Program-made: the position numbers and the translations under genes | Notes under the pieces: model-generated | What the model was told of the DNA's origin: nothing | The model's input: the letters and a program-made list of their open reading frames with translations, nothing else | Database searches by the model: none | Origin: a virus | Strand: one strand, 5' to 3' | Virus record (IMG/VR): IMGVR_UViG_3300035698_015781 | Span: 1 to 60,877 of that record | Length of the DNA stretch: 60,877 nt | Part shown: positions 17,388 to 27,408 of the stretch, piece by piece | Position numbering within the stretch: the first letter of the stretch is position 1 | How the letters are laid out: each line of letters starts with the position of its first letter

Positions 17388-17765
17388 TTATTTTAAAAAT
17401 TTTCTTTTTCATTGGATCTTCTTTCTTATTTTCAATAATTTAACAATTTGACAGGCATAGTAATTTGTATTCCAACTGTAATAACTACTAGATGTATCTA
17501 ATTTAATTAAATAGGTTCCAACATAATCTCTTTCATCATCATCGACTATAATTGTTAAACAATAACCCTTTTTACCGTAATGTCTACTATTTACATATCT
17601 GTTTCCAGCTGATTTATATTCAACAACATTAGTCTTTTCATCAAAGTTACAATCTATATTGAGATCCTGTAACATTTTGTGTATGGATTTAACCGACGGC
17701 ATTCTTATTTTATCCGAGAAACTAGCAGAAGCTTTCAATTTTAATTTTTCTAAAGTTTTATTCAT
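17388..17765 (-). CDS. Hypothetical protein with a UGA eight codons before its TAA
   Basis: The frame MNKTLEKLKLKASASFSDKI runs 118 residues to UGA (17409-17411) and seven sense codons further to TAA. Its internal Trp (YYSWNT) is UGG. The region GYCLTIIVDDDERDYVGTYL with KHYG-like loops suggests a small enzyme-like fold, but I recognise no family. If UGA is a stop here, the extra tail (WKRKFLK) is not made. The end falls in the promoter upstream arm. Confidence 0.5.
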
Positions 17766-18192
17766 TGTCTTCTCCTTTTACACCATTAGATAAAGTTAAA
17801 TCTGTTTTGACCCCAAAGTCTATACCGACTATTTTTTTTGGATATATAGTATCTATATTGATGAATCCAAAGACCCTATACATTATTTCATGAAATAATG
17901 GAGATAAATATATATCAGTTATTACTTCCTCACCTATATAATTTGGCTTGATAGAATTTAAGAAATATTTACATTGTTCTTTTATTGATTCTATATTTTT
18001 ATATTCTTTAATCATGTCTAATTTCACTCTAGAATCATACATTGGTAATGTACTAAAGCCACATTTCAGAAAGACTTCGAGGGTGTCATCCGGATAAATA
18101 TATATAGATATCTGTGGTATATCGAATACCTTGTCTAGAGTTCCGACATCAAAAATAGCTGGTATCAGTAATTTTCTTTTCGTTTTGGTCAT
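17758..18192 (-). CDS. Hypothetical 144-residue protein
   Basis: A mixed alpha/beta protein, MTKTKRKLLIPAIFDVGTLD to VKGEDNE, without Trp. It overlaps the next gene by eight bases, and its own ATG overlaps the UGA of the upstream gene as ATGA. That overlap is the usual sign of a real stop codon coupled to a restart. Confidence 0.55.
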   Translation of the reverse strand: MTKTKRKLLIPAIFDVGTLDKVFDIPQISIYIYPDDTLEVFLKCGFSTLPMYDSRVKLDMIKEYKNIESIKEQCKYFLNSIKPNYIGEEVITDIYLSPLFHEIMYRVFGFINIDTIYPKKIVGIDFGVKTDLTLSNGVKGEDNE

Positions 18193-18413
18193 TGTCTTCT
18201 CCCTTTATTAGTTGAATCATAACACTTCCCAATAAATAGTTTTGATATAGGACAAATTGTTGAGATTGTTTGTCCTTCTTCTCTGCATTCAATTGAATCA
18301 TCATCTGACAATTCAAAATCAACCTGGGCCACTCTTGATTTTTCACCACAATCATCAATCCATAAATCTTTACCGCCGGCGAGTGCATTCTTAACATCTT
18401 GTAAATTTTTCAT
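18189..18413 (-). CDS. Hypothetical protein ending in an ATGA overlap
   Basis: MKNLQDVKNALAGGKDLWID leads to a Cys-containing middle and stops at UGA, which overlaps the next ATG. The internal Trp is UGG. Reading the UGA as Trp would add 18 residues (to TAG at 18135-18137) that overlap the next gene in another frame and look like noise. I take UGA as the stop here. It is the first gene behind promoter copy 4. Confidence 0.55.
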   Translation of the reverse strand: MKNLQDVKNALAGGKDLWIDDCGEKSRVAQVDFELSDDDSIECREEGQTISTICPISKLFIGKCYDSTNKGRRQ

Positions 18414-18436
18414 AACGTCCTCCTTTATCTAATTAA

Positions 18437-18465
18437 ACGATAACACTTTTTCAAATAAAGTAAAC
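18437..18465 (-). promoter_or_regulatory. Sigma70-type promoter, copy 4 of 4
   Basis: GTTTAC (18460-18465), 17 bases and TATCGT (18437-18442) on the minus strand, before the gene starting at 18413. It marks the upstream edge of the small-gene block. Confidence 0.6.
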
Positions 18466-18489
18466 AATTATTTTAGAAAATTTTCTTTT

Positions 18490-20448
18490 CTATTTTGCCA
18501 TAGTAGTTAAAACCTCATACTTGAATTGATTATTCTTATCAAAATGAGAGGTGGATATCTTTATTCTATAATTGATATTAAAATTCGATTTTTCCGCAAG
18601 GTCTGATGGCATATTTATTAATTTATTCTCATATGTCGATAACTCTCTAATAAATGTATCATTTCAATCTTCTATAGATTTATATTCGATATTATTACTA
18701 TAAATTTCTTTATCGAAATATGGTATGCTCGTAAAAGTTAAATCACATTCTTTACTCTCTCCATAATCTTCTAATTTACAATTATATAATTTAATCGTAT
18801 TTTTATTAATTCCTAATTTAATAAATTCTTTCTTTAACTTACATAATTCATTATAAGTTTCTATATTAGGTTCAACACCAATATAAATTCCTTTAGGATA
18901 TAAAGATTTAAAAGCTAACAATCTTCCACCAAAGCCGGCACAAGGATCTATAGTTGTAGGGTCTTTTTTATTTTTTAATACAAAATTATATATCGCGGCT
19001 GCTAATGCGGGTTTAAAAAAAGATATTGTTGTTCTTCTGGCAGATAATCCCATTACTAATTGGTGCCAACTAAAGTCGAATACTTCATCAGAATTATTTA
19101 TACCAATTCTATACTCTATAACTTTTCTCATTATACTATCATTTTTTCAAACTTCAACCGGTGATATATTTTTTTTATAACTGGATTTCCAATAAGATTT
19201 AAAATTTGATTTAAGATAATTTATACCCACTAATGAGCAACTACCATTAAACATAGTATTATTTATTCGTATATTAGATAGATCATAATTTTGTATTTTA
19301 TTAACTATATCTTTAAACTCTTCTTTCTGCGGATATTCAGGAAATTCTGGTTGAAATGTTCTAATAAATTTTAATAATAGGTTTACATATTTTCTTAGTT
19401 TATCTTTCCCTTTACTATCAATATACTTTTTAAAATATTCTTTATTAATTATTCTCTGTCTGTATTCTATACTGTAATCTGGTATATACGAATTATCCAT
19501 TAATGTGTTGATATTTAGATCGTCGGGTATTTCGGAAGTATGTATTCTTATTAATTCATAATTACTTTTCTTGACTATTTCGGTCTTCTGTTTATCATTC
19601 ACCAAACTACTGATTTGTGATACCGTTAGATCTTCTATTCTACTTGGGTGTCAGAAGTCTCCATCAACCTCTATTAATTTATTGTCTAGTTCCATATCAA
19701 ATTCTTTACCATCAAGTATGAATTTATGCTCCGCACTTAATGCCTCTGCAACAGCTTTCTCTATGGCTGAGGTTTTACCATTATATTTCTTTCTGAAATC
19801 ACGATCAACGAACTCAGTCCAATACCCATATTTATCTATCTTTGTTTCAGCTATCAGTTCACTGTTGTTGTAATTTGCGTCACCATATTTTTCAAGCTTT
19901 GTTTGTCTAGATTTATCATGAATAGATGATAGCTCTAAAGGATGTTTCACACCATAGCGGGCCAAATTAGTCTCTTTTATTTTATCGATGTTATTATAAT
20001 TCGGGTCGCCATATCGGTCTATCTTAGTTTGCTTCATCTGATCCATATTGTTATAATTTGGATCACCGTACTTATCAGCCTTTGCTCTTTTTATTTTGTC
20101 TTTAGTGATTTTCAGAAGATAAACATTCTCTACACCATACTTCTCCATGATGGCTTCCTTAGTATTTTCTTTTATTTTCAGCTTAGTTGCCTCAGTGTGT
20201 TTTTTCCTTGGTGCATGATTTCTAGTGTAGTCCGAGAACCAATCGCCTAGTTTGAATGGTTTAAATGATAATTTAGTCCCACAACCACACTTACAAGTCG
20301 GCCACACGCCGTCGTAATATGTTTTCAGGATGTATTGTTCTGTAGTTAGCCCGTGTTCTCTTAATATATGGTTCTTCTTGATTTTGTAAGTTTTGAACTC
20401 AGTATTACACACTCTACAGGTTCTACTTTCTTTCTTAGATATCCTCAT
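18490..20448 (-). CDS. Homing endonuclease-like protein fused to a DNA methyltransferase domain
   Basis: One 652-residue frame with UGA read as Trp (including DFWHPS, VEVWKND and EDWND). Residues 1-75 carry CRVCN and CKCGCG zinc-like motifs. About 110-210 are KYG-DPNYNN repeats. About 225-270 hold KEFDMELDNKLIEVDGDFWHP, like the EDxHD nuclease core. The C-terminal half has FKPALAAAIYNFV, DPCAGFGGRLLAF (SAM-binding), YIGVEPNIETYNEL and TFTSIPYFDKE (in the place of the usual SPPY catalytic motif). Joining cutting and methylating domains in one phage gene is unusual. The N-terminal nuclease looks shorter than in its relatives and may be inactive. It starts 14 bases before the upstream endonuclease gene ends. 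Confidence 0.7.
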
Positions 20449-22120
20449 TTCTCCCTCTTTCTACTATATATTCATACTTTAGACTTCCACAGTCCCATAT
20501 TCTATCATAGCCGGCCTCTAACATTATTTCTATTTCAGTCTTGTCGTCGCTATAGTTTGGTAAGTGTTTTAAAGCCGACTTTCTGAAATTGTAACGGTGT
20601 ATTCTTTCAATATGATCTCTTACATACCAGTAGTTAGGCGACCCATTCGACGTCTTGTAGAACCCGAGACCATCATATAGCCCGCCTTGGCTCCAACGTC
20701 TATCTGCGTATCCTATTATTTTTATTGGTTTATAATTCTCTACGAAATAGTTAAATAATATCTTTGCGTTGATAGTCATATTCTCTGTTGATGCAAACCG
20801 GACAAGCTCATAATGACCAGCACTATCTTTAATAACTGATCTCAACTTATTCAACACCATAACTGATACTAACTTATTATTATGCATCAGACCAATTTTT
20901 ATCTTACCCTTAGCGCTACCTCTGATGTGATACCTATTCGAGAACCCCTCCTCATCTTTCTTACTAATTATGTTGATAGTGTAGTCGTCGTAGATTTTTT
21001 CTCTGTCCGGAACCAATATTCGCTTTAATAGTGCCTTCACTAGGTCGCTCTTGTCTCTCCATTCATCATCAAATATATGGATTAATCGTATACCCATTTT
21101 ATCGCATTTTTCCGTCTTGTTCCAATGGTAGTCCTTCGTCTTATGGCCGAAGAATTCTGAATGCCAGAGCAATCCATTATACTCTATTGCCAATTTCTTG
21201 GACGGGACGTATATATCCAGTTCTTTACCATTAAGTAGTCTCCTATTATTCTGTTCTAGCCCGATATTGAGTATATCTCTAATATAACTGGATATCTCCT
21301 CTTCTGCTTTGCTAGAATACTTATGTACCATATTTTTGTTGATCTCTATGGCATGCGCCGATCTTTTTCTGCTGGCTCGGTCCGACACAGTCCTGCCATA
21401 CTTTTTGCGATATTCTGGCATAGTCATACCGTGCGTTTTGATATGAGTATTAGATATCTTCATAAATAATTTACCGCATACTCCACATTTTATTCGATTA
21501 TCTGGGTCCGCTAGTACACCCGCCCTATCCTTCTCTGTCTTTTGATTTTCGTAGTAAGATTCCAGCAATCTTGTCTTCTCGTTGGTCGGTATATCATATT
21601 GTTCTGTAAGTTCAAATATAGTCATGTTATGTTTTTTGGACAGATGAACGGTTATACACCCAGACACATTATTGACATCTGTAGTAGTTCAGCCGCATAT
21701 CGGGCACTTAAATCGTTCTCTAGTATCTTCCACGGCATCTATGGTCTTAAATAAGTTGTTACCGAGTTCTAAACCATGCTTTCCTCTACAATGTCTTGTT
21801 AACGCGCCAGAAGTGTTCAGACAGTCCGTACTAGTCCAACCGCAAAGTCTACACTCAACTCGCCTTGTGTTATCGTTCTGTTTCTTAGCGAACGTTTTTC
21901 CGACTAGGTCCAAACTTCTGCATCTTCTAGAACAAAATATATTACCGATCCTCTTGACTGGACTACCACAGGTTTTGCATTTATTTTCGTAATCCTCTAA
22001 ATATTGCTCATAGTCTTCCGTTATACCATGTGTCATAAAGTGTCTTGTGTAAGATCCGTTTATATTGCTTGACGAACCTAATATCTTCCCACAAATTTTA
22101 CATCTTTTATAAGTTTTCAT
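20435..22120 (-). CDS. EDxHD (Vsr-like) homing endonuclease behind the capsid gene
   Basis: This 561-residue frame has one UGA, at CPICG-UGA-TTTDV. An internal repeat of the same protein reads CRLCGWTSTD with UGG, so UGA equals Trp here by direct self-comparison. The N-terminus is a series of such C-x-x-C ... H zinc-finger repeats (about residues 1-230). The nuclease core is at about 310-385, with KELDIYVPSKKLAIEYNGLLWHSE and RLIHIFDDEWRDK. The C-terminus has GYADRRWSQGGLY, NYWYVRD and DRIWDCGSLKYE. It lies directly downstream of the major capsid gene and its terminator. Homing genes are often found beside such conserved targets. Confidence 0.85.
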
Positions 22121-22236
22121 CTTTTTATCTCCTCGTGTAGGTATACGTATGCATTAAATCACGAAAACACAAAAAAAGTTGAGTTACCTTAATATTTTTA
22201 TCGTTAGTTACAAGAAAGGTTGAAGGGTGCACCAAA

Positions 22237-22272
22237 AAACAAGCTAGTTAAGAAAACTTAACTAGCTTGTTT
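22237..22272 (-). terminator. Terminator behind the major capsid gene
   Basis: A 16-base perfect stem (AAACAAGCTAGTTAAG and complement) with an AAAA loop lies about 30 bases after the capsid TAA. T-rich sequence follows on the transcribed strand. Confidence 0.8.
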
Positions 22273-22299
22273 ATATATGTTTATACTAAGTTGTTATGT

Positions 22300-23889
22300 T
22301 TATACTAGTTGAAGTGAATCGAATATAATCTTACCATAGAACTCTTTACGAACCATTTTCTTGGCGTAACGGGTCATTATTCCCTTACGTGGTTGCAACG
22401 TGTCAGGATCATAAATCAACGGTGTCATTATCAATGGAATATATGGTGCGAATACAGCTCCGGTTTCTAAGAATGTTCCGCCTCTGAATCCCATAACAGC
22501 TACATTCTCTGTTATATATGGGTTTTTATAAACGTTTATTCTACCATAAATTTTACCAGTTTTCTCAACACCCATAGCAAATTGCATTTTATTACCGTCA
22601 GTGTCAGCATTAAAGCTAGGCATACTTTCGATAATTGTTGCAACTGTAGGTGATACTACGATGAAGTTTGCTCCACCTCTCATAGTTTTTTGATGGATGA
22701 TGTTACTTACTTTCTGTACTTTGATTCCTAAAGTTTGGAACCATTTTGACTTATCTTGGATATAGAATGATGTGTTTCTTATGAATCCCAATGTTGAGTT
22801 TTCATATTCGTATCCAGGACGAGCTGACCAGTACTCTGTAGTATCTGCACTGACTCTTAACATATCAAGCAATTCTAGGTCAATCTCCATTGAGATATAT
22901 TCACTAAGCATAGATGTTAATTCGGCTTCTGCGTCAACTGCGTGATAGTTATTAAGGTCTTGTGCAATCTCATGTGTCCATTTAGCTTTAAGCTTTTTAG
23001 TTTTGGCAACTATTGGCTTAGAGTTAAATTTCAAATCAATTTCAGGAATATTAAACTGATTATATCCTGTTCCTTCTGTTGTTCCTCTATACTCAAAGTC
23101 ACCTCTTGAAGTTGCTGTAGGTTGCAATGTATAGAAAGTTGTTTTATCACTAGCGGTCATAGCTGGGAAACTACCAGAAACAATAAAGTTAATTGCTGTT
23201 TCTGCAGCATTCATTGTAGTATATTGTGGGTAGTATGTTCCTACATCACTACCAGAAATGTAGAACGAACGAATTGCTAGAGTATCTATTGCAGCATCCA
23301 TACTAGATGTATTCATCGTAAGTTTTACGTATCCTGTTCCTAATGAAGATGATAGATTTGAGTCGTAGTTAATTTCTGCTAAAGTAGCGGCTGCAAAAGT
23401 AATAGATGCAGAGGCTACTGATTTAGATATGATATTTGTTGCATAATTTCATCTACCAGCACCATATAGACCATCAGATGGTGATCCAGCACCAGTAAGT
23501 GTACCGTATACACTGCCGTTAGCAGCGAAAGGTAATTTAGTATTACCAAATTGGAAATCTACGTAAAATACGAGTCCAGATGGTAAAGATAAAGGTTGAA
23601 CAGAAACAAAGTTTTTAGCTGCGATCTCACCAAATACTTTACGTACTAATGGTAGAGCTACGCCAGATCATTCTTCTGAACCAGCTGTAGTACTTGTTTG
23701 TGTTGCTTCCTTGATAAGTTGTTTTGCCTGAGTATCAAGCAAAATAGCCATATTGGCCTTTTCTGTTCCTTCAATTCCTTCAAGTAGACTAGTTCTGTCC
23801 CAACGTTTGATAAGTCTTTTTGCTTTTCTCATCATACTTGGTTGTGATTGCTCACCAACTAATCTTCGAATACTTGCTAAATTGTTCAT
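22300..23889 (-). CDS. Major capsid protein, gp23-like
   Basis: A 529-residue frame (T4 gp23 has 521) after reading two UGA codons as Trp. VRKVFGEIAAKNFVSVQPL followed by SLPSGLVFYVDF corresponds to the gp23 region with VQP and PTGLVF. The C-terminal QPRKGIMTRYAKKMVRKEFY matches the conserved end of the family. The N-terminal 60-odd residues (RRLVGEQSQPSMMRKAKRL) are helical, like the gp23 delta domain removed by the prohead protease. It follows the scaffold gene directly and is followed by a strong terminator, as expected for a highly expressed gene. Confidence 0.9.
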
Positions 23890-23911
23890 TATTTATTCTC
23901 CTGTGTTATAA

Positions 23912-25021
23912 TTAATCGTCTAAGAAAGTCCCGTCTTTAGCACCAGATAGGCGTCCTCATTTCTTGAAGATACCACTATCTTGTTCTACAATAGGTTTAA
24001 CTGGTGGTCTAGTTGTGCCTATCACTCTGGATGATCCACCTTCTGTTATTCTTCTTGTTTTACTTTTGTTTACGCCTTCTTTTACTGCTTTAAAAATTTT
24101 GACGGAATCTTTGATTGTTTGAGCTCTGTCAAAAGCTTCTATGATTTTTAGTTTTTCTTTTTTAGAAAAATTGTTCAATGCAAAAGTTTTTGATATTAAT
24201 TTTAGTTTTTTATTAACTAATACATATTCATCCACTTTTTCTTTTAGGACTGTTATTCCGGTTTTTAATTTAGTGTTCTCTGCTAGAGCGATATTTAGTC
24301 TTTTTTTTATGCTTCCTTCGTCTCTTCGGGTTGTCTTACGAGTTCTTCCGTTCATCTGTGGTATCTTACGGCTCTCTTCAACGCTTTCTTCGTCGTCTTC
24401 GACATCGAATCCTAGTTCCTCGTCTTCTTCACCTTCTTCTGTTTGGATCTCTTTAACTAGAGCTTCTAAATTAATTTCTTCTCCGTCCTCATCTTCAATT
24501 TCAATATTCAACTCTTCGTCTTCGTCTTCTTCTATTTGAGCAGATTCGTCGACTTCATCTTCAGTACCTAATTCTTCGTCTTCATCTTCGATATTCAACT
24601 CTTCTTCTTCAGCATCTATTTCCGGTTCTATTACCGGCTCAACGATCGTGTCGTCTGCTGCTATAGATTCGTCGCCTAAAATAGCAGCTAGGTCTAATTC
24701 AATATCACCCTCTATGCTATCTACATCAATCTCTGTCTCAGGGTTAATTATTTCTTCAGTATCATCAATAGTTTCTTCAGTACCTAATTCTTCTTCTGGT
24801 TCTTCATCGTTAAGAATATTATCAAATTCTTCATCTTCGGGGTCGTCAGTAGAGTTTTCGATCTCATTTCGTATCTTTCTAGATACAAACCTCTTGACTT
24901 TAGGTTCTAATTCTTCCATTATACCTTCTTTAGCAGTAACTAAAGCGAGATTATAGATAGTTTCTGCTGATTGCAAAGCGTCTTCATATAAAATTTCAGA
25001 CTCTGTTTTTTTGGTTTTCAT
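23912..25021 (-). CDS. Prohead scaffolding (core) protein, gp22-like
   Basis: The 369-residue frame is helical at both ends and has a very acidic middle (about residues 50-220, with runs such as EDEDEELGTEDEVDE). The C-terminal third is a long coiled-coil part (LKTGITVLKEKVDEYVLVNKKL). UGA appears once near the end (KKWGRLSG). Placement directly before the major capsid gene, acidity and helices match the T4 core protein gp22, around which the head assembles and which the protease later removes. Confidence 0.8.
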
Positions 25022-25193
25022 TCTTTTCTCCTGTTTTCGTATTGTATCGAAAAATTTAAGACTATTGTAATCTTAACTAAATGGTTATTTTTACACTACA
25101 TTATACGTAGTACATTCTACTCTATATATATCGTTAGATTGAATAATTTAACAAAATTTTTATTTTATTTTTAAAATAATTATTACTACATTT

Positions 25194-25433
25194 TTAGAAT
25201 ATTCTCTTGTTTTGTGCTAATTCCTCTTTTTTTCTATCAAATTCTTGTCTTCTTTTACCTCTATTTCTAGCTTCTCTTCTTAATGTTGACGGTTTTACAT
25301 AAAATTTATGTTTCTGTACTTCTACGTATAAATTTGCTTCTTTTAGTTTGTTTTTCAGTTTTCTTAAAGCACCATCAATATTATTATTTTTAACAATTAC
25401 TGAATAACCTTTTTCTACTAATCTCTCTCTCAT
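25194..25433 (-). CDS. rpsU: Ribosomal protein bS21 homologue
   Basis: The 79-residue protein has the bS21 layout: YSVIVKNNNIDGALRKLKNK, then a segment ending in KFYVKPSTLRREARNRGKRR and a basic helix. Bacterial bS21 is 60-70 residues and sits on the small subunit next to the anti-Shine-Dalgarno end of 16S rRNA. Phage-encoded bS21 is known from several large phages. All core residues (strand, ALR helix, YxKPS motif) are visible. It sits alone between the scaffold gene and tagged head genes. It could swap into host ribosomes and favour phage messages, most of which here carry strong AGGAG sites. Confidence 0.8.
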   Translation of the reverse strand: MRERLVEKGYSVIVKNNNIDGALRKLKNKLKEANLYVEVQKHKFYVKPSTLRREARNRGKRRQEFDRKKEELAQNKRIF

Positions 25434-25451
25434 AATTCCACCTAGAGGTAT

Positions 25452-25721
25452 TTATTTTCCTTTATCCACAATATCTAAAACCTTTCTAGCTCATTTTCTA
25501 TCGTCTTCTTTCATCTCTTCAGATAATTCTTCGTATGGTGTAATAAATAAAGCTTTTCATCTATCAGCTCTTCCTTTATCAATAGTTTCACTATCTAAAA
25601 TGTCCTTAGCTCAATATATTCATTGTTCGTGTTCAAGAGCTGCTAATTTTTCTAATTGCTCATTATTATCTGTTTGTGTATCTTCTTCTTTTAAAAAACC
25701 CGTTAATTTTATTCTTTTCAT
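25452..25721 (-). CDS. RyR-domain-like small protein
   Basis: The 89-residue frame needs four UGA codons (EQWIYWAK has two). ALEHEQWIYWAKDI and, later, RWKAFITPYEELSEEMKEDDRKWARKVLDIV match the RyR-type motif (EH-x-x-W then a Y-x-E-L-x-E-x-x-K-x-x-DR stretch). These tryptophans are conserved in the family, which supports the recoding. The first 12 residues (MKRIKLTGFLKEED) are tag-like. A small phage protein of this type has no known function. Bacterial RyR domains occur with ion channel and nucleotide-signal proteins. Confidence 0.6.
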
Positions 25722-25728
25722 AAATTAT

Positions 25729-26031
25729 TTATCCCTTTAATGTATTGATTATAACCACATTTTTATTATTATCCAAAAAATGTTTAGCACTTTCAAAATC
25801 TTCCTTAGGTCCCAATTCTTTAAAATGATAATATTTTCTAATCAAATTTCCTTTTATGATTGATGCATTAATTAAAGCTTTAAATGAATAATTAATATCC
25901 GTTACTCCTCAAGGATGTTTATGATTTAGAACAGCTTGATAATAACTAGCACCATCTATCAATTCAGTATTTATGTTTTTTTCTGTTAGGAGTTCTTCTT
26001 TAATTAAATTTATTAGTTCTGATTTTTTCAT
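25729..26031 (-). CDS. Tagged small protein (KKSEL family)
   Basis: A 100-residue frame opens MKKSELINLIKEELLTEKN, then a globular part (DGASYYQAVLNHKHPWGVTD) with UGA as Trp and a KEDFESAKHFLDNNKN segment. It ends in TAA. Its body is unrelated to the other tagged genes. Confidence 0.6.
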
Positions 26032-26045
26032 CTATTTTATTCCTT

Positions 26046-26504
26046 TTATCTCAAAGACTTTCCAACACCAAGCCCTTTACCTTTAAGCATAATATTGGTT
26101 ATATAGATCATCAATTGATCAGTTGTTCTCTGTTTATTGATATTGTTTGTCACCTTTTTGAGATACTCATCAGATACACTTTTTTCCGCCAGTCCTGTAG
26201 TGATGAAGTTGACAAGTTTTTCTCTATCGCTCGCTATCTTCCACATTTCTTGAATGTTATCAACAAAGAATTTAGCAGCGGTATTCTCGTATTGTGAAAG
26301 ATCTTTAGTATCTCTGTATTGTTGTTTTGCAATATCCCTTTTTCTATCTTCGTCTATTTCTGTAGCACTATCACACAAATCCTCGTTCCCGCATTTAGGA
26401 CATACATCACCATCTACCCATTCCATACAGTAGTCGCAGAATTTTCTATCTTCTACTTTTTGAATCTCTTCTCTGATTATTTGTCTTAGCTCTGATTTCT
26501 TCAT
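26046..26504 (-). CDS. Tagged small protein (KKSEL family) with a zinc ribbon
   Basis: I start at the ATG of MKKSELRQIIREEIQKVEDR. An upstream ATG in frame lies inside the preceding gene and would add 12 unrelated residues. After the tag comes FCDYCMEWVDGDVCPKCGNE, a four-cysteine zinc ribbon, then helices with a KFFVDNIQEMWKIAS stretch. It has 152 residues, and every Trp is UGG. The ATG follows the upstream TAA by one base, so the genes are coupled. Confidence 0.65.
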   Translation of the reverse strand: MKKSELRQIIREEIQKVEDRKFCDYCMEWVDGDVCPKCGNEDLCDSATEIDEDRKRDIAKQQYRDTKDLSQYENTAAKFFVDNIQEMWKIASDREKLVNFITTGLAEKSVSDEYLKKVTNNINKQRTTDQLMIYITNIMLKGKGLGVGKSLR

Positions 26505-26505
26505 C

Positions 26506-26664
26506 TTATCGTTGTCCGTTGGTTCGTCTTCCGCGGCCATTACCTGAACCTAATCCCCTATTTGTTCTAACAGGAGGTGAAATCTTTTTAGTTGTACAAG
26601 GGCCCAATCCTCGACCTGTTTTTAGACCTTGTCTATTTGGTCCTGTTCCATCTCTACTTGGCAT
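26506..26664 (-). CDS. Small Gly-rich protein, DUF5320-like
   Basis: The 52-residue sequence MPSRDGTGPNRQGLKTGRGL with G, R, P and N dominating matches the small DUF5320-type proteins (M-P-x-x-D-G-T-G-P), found in bacteria, archaea and phages. It ends RRTNGQR before TAA. Function unknown, perhaps a virion or nucleic acid partner. Confidence 0.6.
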   Translation of the reverse strand: MPSRDGTGPNRQGLKTGRGLGPCTTKKISPPVRTNRGLGSGNGRGRRTNGQR

Positions 26665-26679
26665 TTTTATTTCTCCTAT

Positions 26680-27108
26680 TTACTTTTTTAGTAATTGTTG
26701 AATTTTATTTGCAGATCTATATGAAATACTTAATCTAACAGCTAGATCATCTGTGGGCATTTTTATCAATTTTTCTATATCATTTTCTATATTTCTCTCT
26801 TCTTCTTCGGTTAACACACCGTCGTCTAAAACTTTTTTAATAAAAGTCTTCATCCAAACATCATATCCACCACCATCCTCTCGTTCCACTGCTATATCTT
26901 TAGAACGATCGATAGGATGATAATGTCCTTTACCTAGGTCCGGTACACTTCTTCTGTCTGTCTTTATTTTGTCTCAGGATACAACAGTTCCGACTCTACC
27001 AGTATCGACACCCATTGTATGCTCCACTTTGTTACCTATATTGAACTTCCGTTCGGTTAGTTTTTGTATTCTTCCTTTAATCACGTCTCTCAGCTTAATA
27101 TTTTCCAT
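26680..27108 (-). CDS. Hypothetical 142-residue protein
   Basis: The frame starts MENIKLRDVIKGRIQKLTER, an opening like the RKLLNEF tags, and contains GNKVEHTMGVDTGRVGTVVSW (UGA Trp), a probable SH3-like barrel. A helical C-terminus follows (GVLTEEEERNIENDIEKLI). It ends in TAA. I recognise no named family. Confidence 0.55.
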
Positions 27109-27124
27109 TTCTTATTTCCTCTAG

Positions 27125-27397
27125 TTACTTTTGAACGCTTTTCAATAGTTTCTCTGCATCACTTTTTGCTTTACTTTCGTTAATGTAGAATCCATAAACT
27201 TCACTGGCTCTCAGTCCATCTTTTACCTGAAGGACGAAAGATCATATTGTATTCTTACCGAGTATATCGCCTATCTCTGAATCTTTATTAGGCTTGGTTA
27301 CTACTCAAAACACTTCCGGGAAGCCTTCAAATTTCGCTGTTTCTCTTAAAAGGCGTATTTCTTCTCTGACTAATTTTTTTAGTTCTGACTTTTTCAT
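27125..27397 (-). CDS. Tagged small protein (KKSEL family)
   Basis: MKKSELKKLVREEIRLLRET precedes a compact domain with EVFWVVTKPN and NTIWSFVLQVKDG, where UGA is Trp. The domain is 90 residues with the tag, strand-rich and unrelated to other members. Under the standard code it would break into pieces shorter than 50 residues. Confidence 0.6.
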
Positions 27398-27408
27398 CTC
27401 TTATTCTC

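Noticed and set aside
24141-24956. Long serine-rich open frames on the plus strand
   Set aside because: They are the antisense of the acidic scaffold gene; GAA/GAT repeats read backwards give Ser codons. There is no ribosome site or homology.
26505-26540. Upstream ATG for the zinc-ribbon tagged gene (12 extra residues)
   Set aside because: The extra residues lie inside the DUF5320-like gene in another frame, and the tag start at 26504 matches all relatives.
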